Part shown: one piece after another, positions 17,459 through 25,573 of the stretch
How positions within the stretch are numbered: the stretch's first letter is position 1
Layout of the letters: every line of letters starts with the position of its first letter
DNA from: Pseudomonas sp. CM27
Lineage (GTDB): Bacteria > Pseudomonadota > Gammaproteobacteria > Pseudomonadales > Pseudomonadaceae
Assembly (NCBI RefSeq): GCF_013179515.1
Contig: NZ_JABMCN010000001.1
Span: forward strand, 1-64,000
Reading direction: 5' to 3'
Length of the DNA stretch: 64,000 nucleotides
Made by a program: the position numbers and the translations under genes
The notes under the pieces: model-generated
The model's database searches: none
Told to the model about the DNA's origin: nothing
What the model saw: the letters and a program-made list of their open reading frames with translations, nothing else

Positions 17459-17611
17459 CAACCCCGTTGATGTTCATCCCGAGCTGAGCCATGCCGTTGA
17501 CCTTGGCATCGTGCAAGCGCGGGATGATGTCTGGACCTGGTGTTGGGTTGAAGGGATGGCCACGCCATGCTCGCGGCGTCGAACGAGAAGGAAGTACATG
17601 CGTCACCGATA

Positions 17612-17627
17612 CTGTATATTTATACAG
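17612..17627. promoter_or_regulatory. Orphan LexA (SOS) box
   Basis: CTGTATATTTATACAG is the best LexA-consensus match in the window. On the minus strand an ATG follows after about 12 nt, opening a frame of only about 40 codons (MYFLLVRRREHGVAIP and on) that soon stops, inside a region of gene fragments. The site probably belonged to an SOS gene that has been truncated. Confidence 0.75.
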
Positions 17628-17721
17628 TATCGTATGACCTATGATCCCTAAGGGCAACGCCGGATAGCTGGATAGACGAATGGCCTATTGCGGGCCGATC
17701 TGCTATGGCGACTGATCCAGA

Positions 17722-17985
17722 TCAGACAAACGTCAACGGGGTCCAAGCTGGAGTACGTTCAAGAGCCTTATTGCAGTTTTCCCAAAATTGGATAAGCGCC
17801 CTACGGGCCTCATCCTCTGAAGCATAAGGGCCTTTTGGCTGAGGAACACCCTTCACAGATGCTTCAACTCTGCATGAGAATGCACCAGTACCCAAATGCC
17901 GTACTACTTTCCCTGCAGTTTGTCGATCGCTGTTGATGAATCCTTCAGCTTGAAGCTCAATGACCACTTCCACCACATCCAGCAT
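17722..17985 (-). CDS. Hypothetical protein, 87 aa
   Basis: Starts MLDVVEVVIELQAEGFINSD with GGAG 8 nt upstream; continues with CRVEASVKGVPQPKG and an Ala/Arg helix. No family recognised. It sits between the two Rz fragments and is AT-richer than core genes, so it is probably a cargo gene. Confidence 0.55.
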   Translation of the reverse strand: MLDVVEVVIELQAEGFINSDRQTAGKVVRHLGTGAFSCRVEASVKGVPQPKGPYASEDEARRALIQFWENCNKALERTPAWTPLTFV

Positions 17986-18055
17986 CGCCACTTCTCCATT
18001 AAAGTTTGGAGTGCAATCTACCACAGCTCGTCGCGACCAATCAGCCGGGATGATT

Positions 18056-18300
18056 CAAGGCATCACGTTCTCGCTCGCACTGCTGGCCGGCGATCCTGGC
18101 TCGGTCATAAGCCTGCGCCAGCTATCGATTCGATTCGACAGACCGGCTGAGCAGGTCGGATAGCACCATGGCGGCGCGGGTGGCTGTCTCGCCCTTGGCA
18201 ACAGCAGCGGTACACGTGACGTGACAGCTGACGTCGCCAGCGAGCTGGGTGGCGTCACTGCGCAGCCGTTGGCCAGCAGCGTGAGCACCAGCACCAGCAA
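18056..18300 (-). pseudogene. 3' fragment of an Rz-like spanin gene (copy 2, frameshifted)
   Basis: Homologous to the 17200-17458 fragment: LRSDATQLAGDVSCHV, GETATRAAMVLSDLLSR, then a frameshift after SNR and LAQAYDRARIAGQQC in another frame. With copy 1 it forms an imperfect direct repeat about 855 bp apart that brackets the 17722 gene. It is a relic of earlier prophage recombination. Confidence 0.7.
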
Positions 18301-18610
18301 ACGATCTCACGACCTTTTACCCTACTTTCTTGCTGCGCATCTGCGATCCGATGTTGCTCCTAGCGCAAACCGCTCGCCAATCATTTCTGCCAAGCGATAG
18401 CTGCAATCCCGCGGCCCTGATACTTTGCCTGCTCATACAAGCGCACCCACCGCCCGTACTCCTTATGGCCACAACCTTGCTAGACGTGGTACTATCGCGA
18501 AATTTTAAGATTTAACTCAAAAAAGAAAATAATTAACCAACTACATTAGTGAAACCAACTGGACACCACCTCAGCCATATGGCTGTTGAATTGGAATAAC
18601 GGAATAACCA
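18301..18610. other. 310-bp interval without a supported gene
   Basis: A plus-strand ORF at 18330-18515 is low quality. On the minus strand about 27 codons (18380-18463) read like protein (KEYGRWVRLYEQAKYQGRG) and end in a stop, which suggests another fragment. Composition becomes sharply AT-rich from about 18480, the probable left edge of the polysaccharide operon and its promoter. Confidence 0.4.
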
Positions 18611-20308
18611 ATGGACGCGGCAAGATTTGATTCGACAGTACAAAGCTTTACTAAAAACTGGGAATTCGAGCTACTAATTAGACACTATGAGCAGCACGCA
18701 GAGAACACAGAAAAACATTTGGAATTCTGCGTACTCCTTGCTGACCTAGGACTCCTTGAAAACCTTCATCTTTTCATTTGCAAGGTCGGCCTTTACAGCC
18801 TAAAAAAGCTAGCCAGCGACCCAAACTCCAAGTACGCAAAAAGTGGCAACGCGAAGATTCTTCTAGAAATTTACGAGTCGGAAATCCTGCCCACTTTCGA
18901 ACATCAACCTGGAAGAGCAACAGGCATTGACCACGAGTTATTGTGCCTTTCCCGATACAAAGACACAACCGTTCTCGAAAACTACATACTATCTAAAAAA
19001 GACGATATTTTTCAGATCGATCAAAACCCAAAGACATTGATGTATTTGACCTATGCTTTAAACCAACTATGGTCAAAAACCAAAGAAAGCCATACCAGCA
19101 AAATCACGCTCAGCAATTTCTCGAACTTTAAAAACCTGTCTGCAATCCGCAGAGCTTACATCACTAAAAATGTGTGCTTGCGCATAATTACATGTGAAGA
19201 AAGCATTGCCTTCCCACAACTTGGGCATAACGACCTTCAGAAATTGCTAGGCATTATTGCAGCTCAGAAATCTAGATACCGTGGTGCAGAGCGAGCATAT
19301 GATTTAGTTTCCGACATCGTCCGCAAACAGCTCGCAAAACCAACTACATCTAAAAATCTTGGCTGGAATATCAAGCCGAGGGTTGCGGTTTGTATGTCCG
19401 GCATATACCGATGTGGAAACTTAGCAGTCGAGAGCATATTCGAAAACATCATCAAGCCTTTAGAGGCAGATGTATTTTTTCATTCATGGACAGAGATGCA
19501 AGATTGGCCAGGACTGGGCGGCGCGGGTGATGAGTGGGTGATAAGAACCTTCAACAAAGAAATTCTTTCGAAGTGCCCGCCAACCATCCGCTCAAAAAAA
19601 CAATTCAAGTCTAAGTTCCCCAAATCATTCGAAAAACTCGACACTGCTTCACTCTCAGAATTCAAAGTAGAAAAGCTTCCACCTGAAATAAAATTTACAA
19701 AAGTTCTTTTAGACAACGATGCAACTGTTTTTTCTGAGAATGGAATAGACATCAACAATTTCCTTTCTTTAGACTCCCCCAACCAAGCCAAGATGATATA
19801 CGGCATCTACAAAGCACATGAGTTGGCCGTAGAGCATGAAAAGCAAAATGGCTTCCGCTATGATTACATTATCAGATGCCGCCCAGATGTATTCCTGAAA
19901 AATAAACTTACATTTGACCTTTTAGAAGATCTCAAATCTCACGATGTAGCGATGGAGTTCTCAAAAGAATGGGGGCCTCAAGATCAATTCTGGTATGCCC
20001 AAAGAGCACCAGCACTTACTATGGCATCACTTTGGTCTGCATCCTTAGACAGTAATAGCTTATCCCCTTTCCCTCTAATACCGTCTATGCGTGCTCACAA
20101 CCTCATATTGGGCTGGATGACAGATAATCATCTTCAACCTGTCAACACTCCTATAAAACGAGACATGAATCTAGTAAACAGTCAGGCCACACCACCTGAC
20201 TTCTCAGCAGCTTTGATTGAAGACTTTACGAACGAAGCTAAAGATCTTAGCCAGAGCCAAGCAACACTTGACTTTTTCGCAGCCTTAAAGGGATTCAACA
20301 AGAAATGA
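18611..20308 (+). CDS. Glycosyltransferase-like protein of a surface-glycan operon
   Basis: A 565-residue protein. The first 250 residues are helical with no recognised domain. The C-terminal half begins RVAVCMSGIYRCGN, then ADVFFHSWTEM, KMIYGIYKAHELAVEHE and YDYIIRCRPDVFLKN. This pattern is found in glycosyltransferase-like proteins of capsule loci and giant viruses; the RPD motif could coordinate nucleotide-sugar and metal. The stop overlaps the next gene's ATG, and the operon is AT-rich, unlike its surroundings. Substrate unknown. Confidence 0.7.
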   Translation: MDAARFDSTVQSFTKNWEFELLIRHYEQHAENTEKHLEFCVLLADLGLLENLHLFICKVGLYSLKKLASDPNSKYAKSGNAKILLEIYESEILPTFEHQPGRATGIDHELLCLSRYKDTTVLENYILSKKDDIFQIDQNPKTLMYLTYALNQLWSKTKESHTSKITLSNFSNFKNLSAIRRAYITKNVCLRIITCEESIAFPQLGHNDLQKLLGIIAAQKSRYRGAERAYDLVSDIVRKQLAKPTTSKNLGWNIKPRVAVCMSGIYRCGNLAVESIFENIIKPLEADVFFHSWTEMQDWPGLGGAGDEWVIRTFNKEILSKCPPTIRSKKQFKSKFPKSFEKLDTASLSEFKVEKLPPEIKFTKVLLDNDATVFSENGIDINNFLSLDSPNQAKMIYGIYKAHELAVEHEKQNGFRYDYIIRCRPDVFLKNKLTFDLLEDLKSHDVAMEFSKEWGPQDQFWYAQRAPALTMASLWSASLDSNSLSPFPLIPSMRAHNLILGWMTDNHLQPVNTPIKRDMNLVNSQATPPDFSAALIEDFTNEAKDLSQSQATLDFFAALKGFNKK

Positions 20309-20682
20309 AGCGCCTAATTATGGATTTGGATGATACAATTTGCTCAACCATAAATGGCGACTACAAGAATAGCACGCCGGACCTAAGTGTAATTCAAAAG
20401 CTTCATGAATATCGCGAGATGGGCTTTACAATTGCCATTAGCACCAGTCGTAACATGCGCACATATAATGGTGACATCGGAAAAATCAATGCGAACACTT
20501 TGCCCATAATCGTAGAGTGGCTCAACACACACCATGTTCCATATGATGAAATCATTGTGGCTAAACCATGGTGCGGAATGGAAGGCTTTTACGTAGACGA
20601 TAAAGCAATCCGCCCCTCCGAATTCAAGAAAAAAAGCTATGAAGAAATTCAAGAGCTTTTGAGTTTGGAGAAATCTGCATGA
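20305..20682 (+). CDS. HAD-family phosphatase of the EcbF/BcbF capsule type
   Basis: A 125-residue minimal HAD phosphatase. The nucleophile motif is MDLDDTIC (Asp7, Asp9), motif II is STSRNMRTY, and motif III/IV is AKPWCGMEGFYVDDKA. The sequence matches closely what I remember of the EcbF/BcbF capsule-biosynthesis phosphatases of Pasteurella/Actinobacillus. It probably dephosphorylates a sugar-phosphate intermediate. It overlaps both neighbours by 4 bp, showing translational coupling. Confidence 0.88.
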   Translation: MKRLIMDLDDTICSTINGDYKNSTPDLSVIQKLHEYREMGFTIAISTSRNMRTYNGDIGKINANTLPIIVEWLNTHHVPYDEIIVAKPWCGMEGFYVDDKAIRPSEFKKKSYEEIQELLSLEKSA

Positions 20683-22238
20683 TCTTAATCACTTCAGCGG
20701 CATATGTTGATGCCGAATTTCAGGCAGAGTTTGGCAAGTTACCTCCCGCCTTTCTTCCAGTGGGAAACAAGCGCCTATTTACACTCCAAGCCACAGCAAT
20801 AAAAAAAGCATACCCGAGTGAGAGAATCTGGCTTTCCATTCCCGAAAGCCATGCTGTATCAGTGCAAGATTTTCGAACTTTAGACAGCCTTGAAGTCAGC
20901 GTACTAAAGGTTCCTGACGGGCTAAGTCTTGCCGACTCAATCCTTTTCTCTTTGAATGTCATCGGGGCAAATAACACCACCGTCCGAATTTTACACGGCG
21001 ACACCTACCTCCCCCAGATACCTGTTGGAGACAACCTCCTGGCGCTTGCCTCTACGCAGGATTACTACAACTGGGAAGTTGAAAAATCCAACCCCAGCGA
21101 CGAACTTGTTTGGTGCGGTTACTTTGCTTTCTCCAACCCACAAAACCTAATAAAGAATTTAACAATTTGTCGCGGAGAATTTGTAGGTGCTGTTCGGGAA
21201 TACTCCGCGAGCTATCCCACCGAAAAGATTTTGTTAGACAATTGGTTTGACCTAGGGCACATCAACACTTTCTACAAGACAAGAGCAAAAATTACAACTC
21301 AACGCTCATTTAATGAACTAAAAATCACAGATACCCATGTATACAAAAGCGGAACACCCCATCACAAAATTGTAGCAGAAGGCACTTGGTTCAAATCGCT
21401 GCCAGTTAGCCTCAAAGGCTTTGTACCTCAGCTTATGGACCAAGGAATTAAGGATGGGAAACCTTTCTACGTTATTGAGTTTTTGTATCTTGCGCCCCTA
21501 AACGAACTTTTTGTAAACGGCAATAACCCGAAATTCTTTTGGAAAAAAATATTCCGCCACATTAAAAGTTGGCTCCAGGCCTGCACCGAAAACTTCCCCG
21601 CAGAGCAATTGAGCCACGTACAAGCAGGCCGCCAAGACTTGATAGCTCGAAAGTCCGCGAAGCGTCTTGCGTCTTTCTGCGATACCAAAAATTACAACAT
21701 GCATAAAAACGTCATTTTAAATGGTAAAACAATGCCATCTATAAACGACGTAATGGAGCATTGCATTAGCTTGGCCCTAGCCAAACCAACTCTACCTGGC
21801 ATACTGCATGGCGATCTGTGCTTTAGCAATATGCTTTATGATTCACGCGCAGATATGCTAAAGCTTATTGACCCCAGAGCTATTGACTTCAACGAACAGT
21901 TCACGCTCTATGGGGACGTTGCCTACGACATCGCGAAAGCTAATCATTCGATCATCGGGTTGTATGATTTCATAATTGCCGGCGCCTTTAGCGCCCAGCA
22001 GATCGGGGACCTCAACTTCGTATTTGAAATATTCAAAGACGACAGGATTGATAGACTTCAAAGCGATTATCTCGACGAACAACTTCTCCCGAATACGTAC
22101 GCCGCAGACTACATGCCGCTAACCATTCTTTTATTCCTATCTATGCTGCCACTACATGCTGACAATGAGCATAGGCAGCTTGCACTTTTCGCAAATGCTT
22201 TCCGGCTGTATGACCAATTCCTAATCGAGGCTAATTAA
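20679..22238 (+). CDS. Nucleotidyltransferase-kinase fusion, BcbG/EcbG-like capsule protein
   Basis: A 519-residue two-domain protein. The N-terminal 230 residues look like a sugar nucleotidyltransferase fold (FLPVGNKRLF, LHGDTYLP, WCGYFAFS). The C-terminal part is a choline/aminoglycoside-kinase-type phosphotransferase with Brenner motif HGDLCFSNMLYD and metal-binding KLIDPRAIDF. This combination is seen in capsule loci next to EcbF- and EcbE-type genes, as here. It likely activates and phosphorylates a small glycan precursor; the exact substrate is unknown. The start overlaps the HAD gene. Confidence 0.8.
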   Translation: MILITSAAYVDAEFQAEFGKLPPAFLPVGNKRLFTLQATAIKKAYPSERIWLSIPESHAVSVQDFRTLDSLEVSVLKVPDGLSLADSILFSLNVIGANNTTVRILHGDTYLPQIPVGDNLLALASTQDYYNWEVEKSNPSDELVWCGYFAFSNPQNLIKNLTICRGEFVGAVREYSASYPTEKILLDNWFDLGHINTFYKTRAKITTQRSFNELKITDTHVYKSGTPHHKIVAEGTWFKSLPVSLKGFVPQLMDQGIKDGKPFYVIEFLYLAPLNELFVNGNNPKFFWKKIFRHIKSWLQACTENFPAEQLSHVQAGRQDLIARKSAKRLASFCDTKNYNMHKNVILNGKTMPSINDVMEHCISLALAKPTLPGILHGDLCFSNMLYDSRADMLKLIDPRAIDFNEQFTLYGDVAYDIAKANHSIIGLYDFIIAGAFSAQQIGDLNFVFEIFKDDRIDRLQSDYLDEQLLPNTYAADYMPLTILLFLSMLPLHADNEHRQLALFANAFRLYDQFLIEAN

Positions 22239-22961
22239 ATGTTCATTATTCCGATGGTTGGCAAGAGCAGCCGTTTTTTTAACGAAGGTTACGATCAGCC
22301 AAAATACAAGCTGAACATTAAGGGTAAGTCTGTATTTGAAAGGTCGGTCCGTTCCTTTGAACGATACTTTGAGACTGACAAGTTTTTATTCCTCGTCAGA
22401 TCAGACTTCAATGCGGCAGAGTATGTTGAAAGCAGCATTAAAGAAATGGGCATACTCGAGTACTCCATTATAGAGTTCACTGAGGAAACTCAGGGCCAAG
22501 CCGATACAGTTTATCAAGGACTCTCGAAAGCTGGCAGTTTCTTCACCCCCGATGAACCGCTGTACATTTTTAATATTGATACTTTCAGGCCAGGATTTAA
22601 AAAATCCGAGAGAAGCATTGACGATGGCTACCTTGAGGTTTTTAAAGGCGAGGGATCCCACTGGTCTTTCGCACTTCCAGGACCTAGCAACACCGTCATC
22701 AAGACCACTGAGAAAGAACGAATCTCCGAACTTTGCAGCAACGGACTTTACTACTTTAACTCGGCCGCCATTTACAATTCCGCATTCGAGCACAGCGTCA
22801 AAAATGACTTAAAAGCCAAAGGTGAGTTCTATATTGCGCCGCTTTATAACCACCTGATCAGCAACAATTTAAAAGTCAGCTACGAACTCATTCCGTCCTC
22901 TGAAATAATTTTCTGCGGAACACCTGACGAATACAAAGCGATCATTAACGCAACAATTTGA
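22239..22961 (+). CDS. Sugar nucleotidyltransferase, BcbE/EcbE-like
   Basis: A 240-residue protein with the nucleotidyltransferase N-terminus FIIPMVGKSSRFF, the product-site FNIDTFRP and SNGLYYFNSA. It probably makes a nucleotide-activated sugar or polyol. It begins right after the upstream stop and is part of the same AT-rich operon. Confidence 0.82.
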   Translation: MFIIPMVGKSSRFFNEGYDQPKYKLNIKGKSVFERSVRSFERYFETDKFLFLVRSDFNAAEYVESSIKEMGILEYSIIEFTEETQGQADTVYQGLSKAGSFFTPDEPLYIFNIDTFRPGFKKSERSIDDGYLEVFKGEGSHWSFALPGPSNTVIKTTEKERISELCSNGLYYFNSAAIYNSAFEHSVKNDLKAKGEFYIAPLYNHLISNNLKVSYELIPSSEIIFCGTPDEYKAIINATI

Positions 22962-23008
22962 ACGTAGCTGACAGTCCCCGAAAAATCCTTATTGAGCAAA
23001 ATTTCCAC

Positions 23009-23335
23009 ATGAACAACCACCTTAGTGCCTCTGAAATTACGCTAGATGACCTCTACTACGACGACTACCACTCCACTAATGAAAGCATCCAAACAAACAC
23101 GCGCCGCTTTGATCACATGAACGGCGTGGAAGCCCTTGAAATGATCAATGAGATCATCGCGATTCATGACCATCTTACCCGCGATGATCGCTATCTCATT
23201 GAATGGATGATTAGAGAGAAGCTTCCTTCGAGCATTACTGGATATAACACAGTCCGCGCCTGGATTAGCGATGAGCATAAAGATCTAGCAGAATTGCTTC
23301 CACTCCACTTAAAAAAACATCTTGCCCTGCAATAA
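23009..23335 (+). CDS. Small acidic hypothetical protein at the end of the glycan operon
   Basis: A 108-residue protein rich in Asp, Glu and His: LDDLYYDDYHSTNE, then MINEIIAIHDHLTRDDRYLIEWMIREK. No domain recognised. The frame is open back to 22958, but the ATG at 23009 is the first good start. Its codon use matches the glycan operon rather than the prophage. Confidence 0.6.
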   Translation: MNNHLSASEITLDDLYYDDYHSTNESIQTNTRRFDHMNGVEALEMINEIIAIHDHLTRDDRYLIEWMIREKLPSSITGYNTVRAWISDEHKDLAELLPLHLKKHLALQ

Positions 23336-23586
23336 CCACCAGCTTTAGCCAAGGCCCAAAATCTGCTTCACCATCTTCCTAGATTTTATATATGATGAAG
23401 CATGGGCCTGGCGGCGTCTTCCACCCTCCAAGAAGTGACGGGATAGAGCATATACAAGCCGTATGGATAAGAAGGCTTCAGCCTCGCCGAACTTTGTGCA
23501 CAAAGCAGTGACTACAGCTGAACTGGCTGGGCATGTGGATTGAGCGGGCCGGGCTGGATATTGGTGCATCAGCCCGGCGCACCTTT
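23336..23586. other. Short noncoding gap with a GC-rich hairpin
   Basis: A perfect 9-bp stem, GCCGGGCTG (23548-23556) / CAGCCCGGC (23570-23578), lies downstream of the leftward phage lysis genes. It has no T tract, so it may be a weak terminator or a structural element at the edge between phage and cargo. Nothing else is supported. Confidence 0.45.
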
Positions 23587-24177
23587 TCATCTCGTGACTT
23601 CTCGGACATAGGCTTGACAAGCCTTCAGTGCGATCAGCCCCCGGTCGCCGTAGTTGGTGATGGCGACAATTCGTTGTGCATGCGCTGTGTCAAGTTTGGC
23701 GCGTACGACTCCATGAACCATGCTTCCGGTACTGGCGGTTTCTCGCACCCCGCCGACACAACCAGGGGCGGCAAAGGCTCCGGTGTCGACAAGGACTGAC
23801 AGCCGCAAGTCAGCAGTAGCCAGCCTGTCACGCAGGCGATCTTGAGTTTGTTTAGCATCACTCATTTCCTTCCAATGTGCTCTGTCCTGCTCCTGCAGGC
23901 GCTGCTCCAGGGCATATCGCTGGCTTTTCTGTCCTGCGAGCTGCTCGAGGGCGGCTGCCGCAGCCATCTCACGCTCAAGGCCATGAGCTCGATCCTTATC
24001 CGCCAACTGCCGGACATAGTTTGAAGCCTGATCGGATAGGCGCTGGCCGTAGTCATTGGACTGCCAGACCCAGGCACCACGCCACCCAACCCAAAGGCCA
24101 ACTGCCAGCGCCAGTGCCAGTGCCAGTGCCAGCAGGCCGAGTCGCTCATTGAACGGCGCAGCTGCCATCACATTCAT
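23587..24177 (-). CDS. Rz-like i-spanin (lysis)
   Basis: A 196-residue inner-membrane spanin. An N-terminal anchor (LALALALALAVGLWVGW) is followed by a long charged helix (NDYGQRLSDQASNYVRQLAD to LRDRLATAD), and a C-terminal domain with Cys pairs ends at LKACQAYVREV. With Rz1 it fuses inner and outer membranes in the last step of phage lysis. The ATG at 24177 overlaps the endolysin-like gene's TGA by 3-4 nt. The Rz1 gene is nested inside it in another frame. Confidence 0.87.
   Translation of the reverse strand: MNVMAAAPFNERLGLLALALALALAVGLWVGWRGAWVWQSNDYGQRLSDQASNYVRQLADKDRAHGLEREMAAAAALEQLAGQKSQRYALEQRLQEQDRAHWKEMSDAKQTQDRLRDRLATADLRLSVLVDTGAFAAPGCVGGVRETASTGSMVHGVVRAKLDTAHAQRIVAITNYGDRGLIALKACQAYVREVTR
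23634..23858 (-). CDS. Rz1-like o-spanin lipoprotein nested within Rz
   Basis: A 74-residue lipoprotein encoded entirely within Rz in a different frame. The signal sequence MLNKLKIACVTGWLLLTCGC has a lipobox at the final Cys; the mature part is short and Pro-rich (STPEPLPPLVVSAGCEKPP). Nested Rz/Rz1 pairs are a hallmark of lambda-type lysis cassettes. Start ATG 23858, with a GTG just upstream. Confidence 0.85.
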   Translation of the reverse strand: MLNKLKIACVTGWLLLTCGCQSLSTPEPLPPLVVSAGCEKPPVPEAWFMESYAPNLTQRMHNELSPSPTTATGG

Positions 24178-24620
24178 TCCAAGGCCCTCCGGATCCCCTC
24201 GTTGAATACCGCGTCGGGGTAGCGATAGTTTGCGCACTCATGGGCGATGATCGCGCCGACCGCTACACGCAAAGTGCGCACATCCTTGATGTTGATGACA
24301 TCGTTTGCCCTGACGCCCAGTTTGGCGGTCACGGCTGCGATATAGGCTTCGGTGTTATTCTCGTTACCCGGCGCCCAGCGACTGACGGTTTCGCGCACCG
24401 TGTCGATCCCGAGACCTCCTACTCCCGGCATGCCGTCCTTGCCTCGGTAGTTGATGAGCAATTTACCCAAGGCTCGTATGCCGTTTTCGGCCGAGTCGAA
24501 ACGGGCAAATCGCGGCTTGGCCACGCCCACCTCCAGGCCGAGCTGACCCTGCCAAGCATTGCGGGGGTTGAAATCGATGTTGCCCGGGTTGTTGTTGCGG
24601 ACGCCGCGCGGTGTAGACAT
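24174..24620 (-). CDS. Phage peptidoglycan hydrolase-like protein (RGVRNNNPGN family), probable endolysin
   Basis: A 148-residue protein starting with the conserved RGVRNNNPGNIDF motif, then ARFDSAENGIRALGKLLINY and AIIAHECANYRYPD. Members are often labelled structural protein but resemble lysozyme-like virion hydrolases, and its position upstream of Rz/Rz1 is where the endolysin lies. GGAG 8-10 nt ahead of ATG 24620 supports the start. The catalytic residue is not certain from sequence. Confidence 0.75.
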   Translation of the reverse strand: MSTPRGVRNNNPGNIDFNPRNAWQGQLGLEVGVAKPRFARFDSAENGIRALGKLLINYRGKDGMPGVGGLGIDTVRETVSRWAPGNENNTEAYIAAVTAKLGVRANDVINIKDVRTLRVAVGAIIAHECANYRYPDAVFNEGIRRALE

Positions 24621-24634
24621 GTTTACTCCAGACA

Positions 24635-24697
24635 CAAAAAAGCCCGCACTGGGCGGGCTGCATGAATTTCAGGCACAAAAAAACCGCTCAAGGCGGC
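24635..24697 (-). terminator. Two tandem minus-strand terminators between tail and lysis genes
   Basis: AGCCCGC (24641-24647) / GCGGGCT (24653-24659) with a run of A on the plus side at 24635-24640, and CCGC (24684-24687) / GCGG (24693-24696) with an A run at 24677-24683. Both read as hairpin plus U tract on the minus strand, downstream of the LamG-like tail gene. Confidence 0.75.
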
Positions 24698-24716
24698 TGT
24701 TTGGTGAAGTCCAGGA

Positions 24717-25544
24717 TTAGGCGATGCCGTAATAAGTCTTCATCTCCGCCACCAGCTCCCTGAGCTGAGCGGCACCGAGCTCAGTCGAGAGCAGCGACTC
24801 GCTGAAGGTGTACAGGTCACCAATCTTTGAGTTTCTCAGCGCGTTCACGCTGTTGTGATAGCCAAGCTCCAAATAGGCATCAGCCGAAGGCGTTGGCGTG
24901 GCAACCGTCTCGGTGCGCTGCGTGAAGCTGTCCGCATCATTGATGGACAGGGAAATCACGCGAGTATCATTGTTGTAGTCCGCCACGAAGATACCCCACT
25001 CCGTCAGCGGGATTGCCTCATACACTGAGGTGAATTCGCCAGACCCCGTTGCCAGGCTGTTACGGGCTTCAACCGTCGCGTACTGCTGCCCATATGCGCG
25101 GAACAACCGCCGGGTAGGGGCTCCCGCGTCGAAGCCGACCACAAAGTTGGTCAGGTAGTTGCCAGCCCGATCAGCAGCATCCCACGCAAATGCCCCAACT
25201 GCTGTGTAGGACTGGGTCAGGCTGCCTGGCGGGAGCGCAATAGACGCCGCCGCCCCTTGGCCACCAGACGCCGCAGGCCCCGAGTAGAGAGCCGCCTTTC
25301 CGCCCAAGGTCAGAATCTGCCAGCGGGCGACATCCACCCCCATTGGGACCAGCAGCTTGCCTGTGAGCCGGCAACGGCCTGTTACGCCGCCGCCACTGAG
25401 GGCGGTCATGCTCCGCGCGCTGACAACGTGCTTGAGCGAAGCAACTTTGGCGGCTACCGCGTCGGGCGCGGTCATGATGATTCGTGGCGCGCCGGCAGCT
25501 GCAGCTGCAGTAACGCCCGGTAGGCGGATGAGTTGACCAGCCAT
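24717..25544 (-). CDS. Tail-associated protein with LamG/concanavalin-like fold (receptor-binding candidate)
   Basis: A 275-residue protein, beta-rich in its C-terminal 170 residues (GAFAWDAADRAGNYLTNFVV, YEAIPLTEWGIFVADYNN, YLELGYHNSVNALRNSKIGD), in the pattern of LamG-like jelly-roll domains of phage tail fibres, ending in LREYG-type helix MKTYYGIA. It is the last gene of the tail module and follows the esterase-bearing tail protein. Glycan binding is inferred. Confidence 0.6.
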   Translation of the reverse strand: MAGQLIRLPGVTAAAAAGAPRIIMTAPDAVAAKVASLKHVVSARSMTALSGGGVTGRCRLTGKLLVPMGVDVARWQILTLGGKAALYSGPAASGGQGAAASIALPPGSLTQSYTAVGAFAWDAADRAGNYLTNFVVGFDAGAPTRRLFRAYGQQYATVEARNSLATGSGEFTSVYEAIPLTEWGIFVADYNNDTRVISLSINDADSFTQRTETVATPTPSADAYLELGYHNSVNALRNSKIGDLYTFSESLLSTELGAAQLRELVAEMKTYYGIA

Positions 25545-25573
25545 TGAAATGTTCCTTCAGTCGGTAATCGGTG

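Noticed and set aside
18330-18515. Plus-strand 61-codon ORF
   Set aside because: No ribosome binding site, low-quality composition, and minus-strand gene debris covers the same bases.
23345-23620. Minus-strand 91-codon ORF beyond Rz
   Set aside because: It overlaps the Rz 3' end, has no start context and contains the noncoding hairpin.
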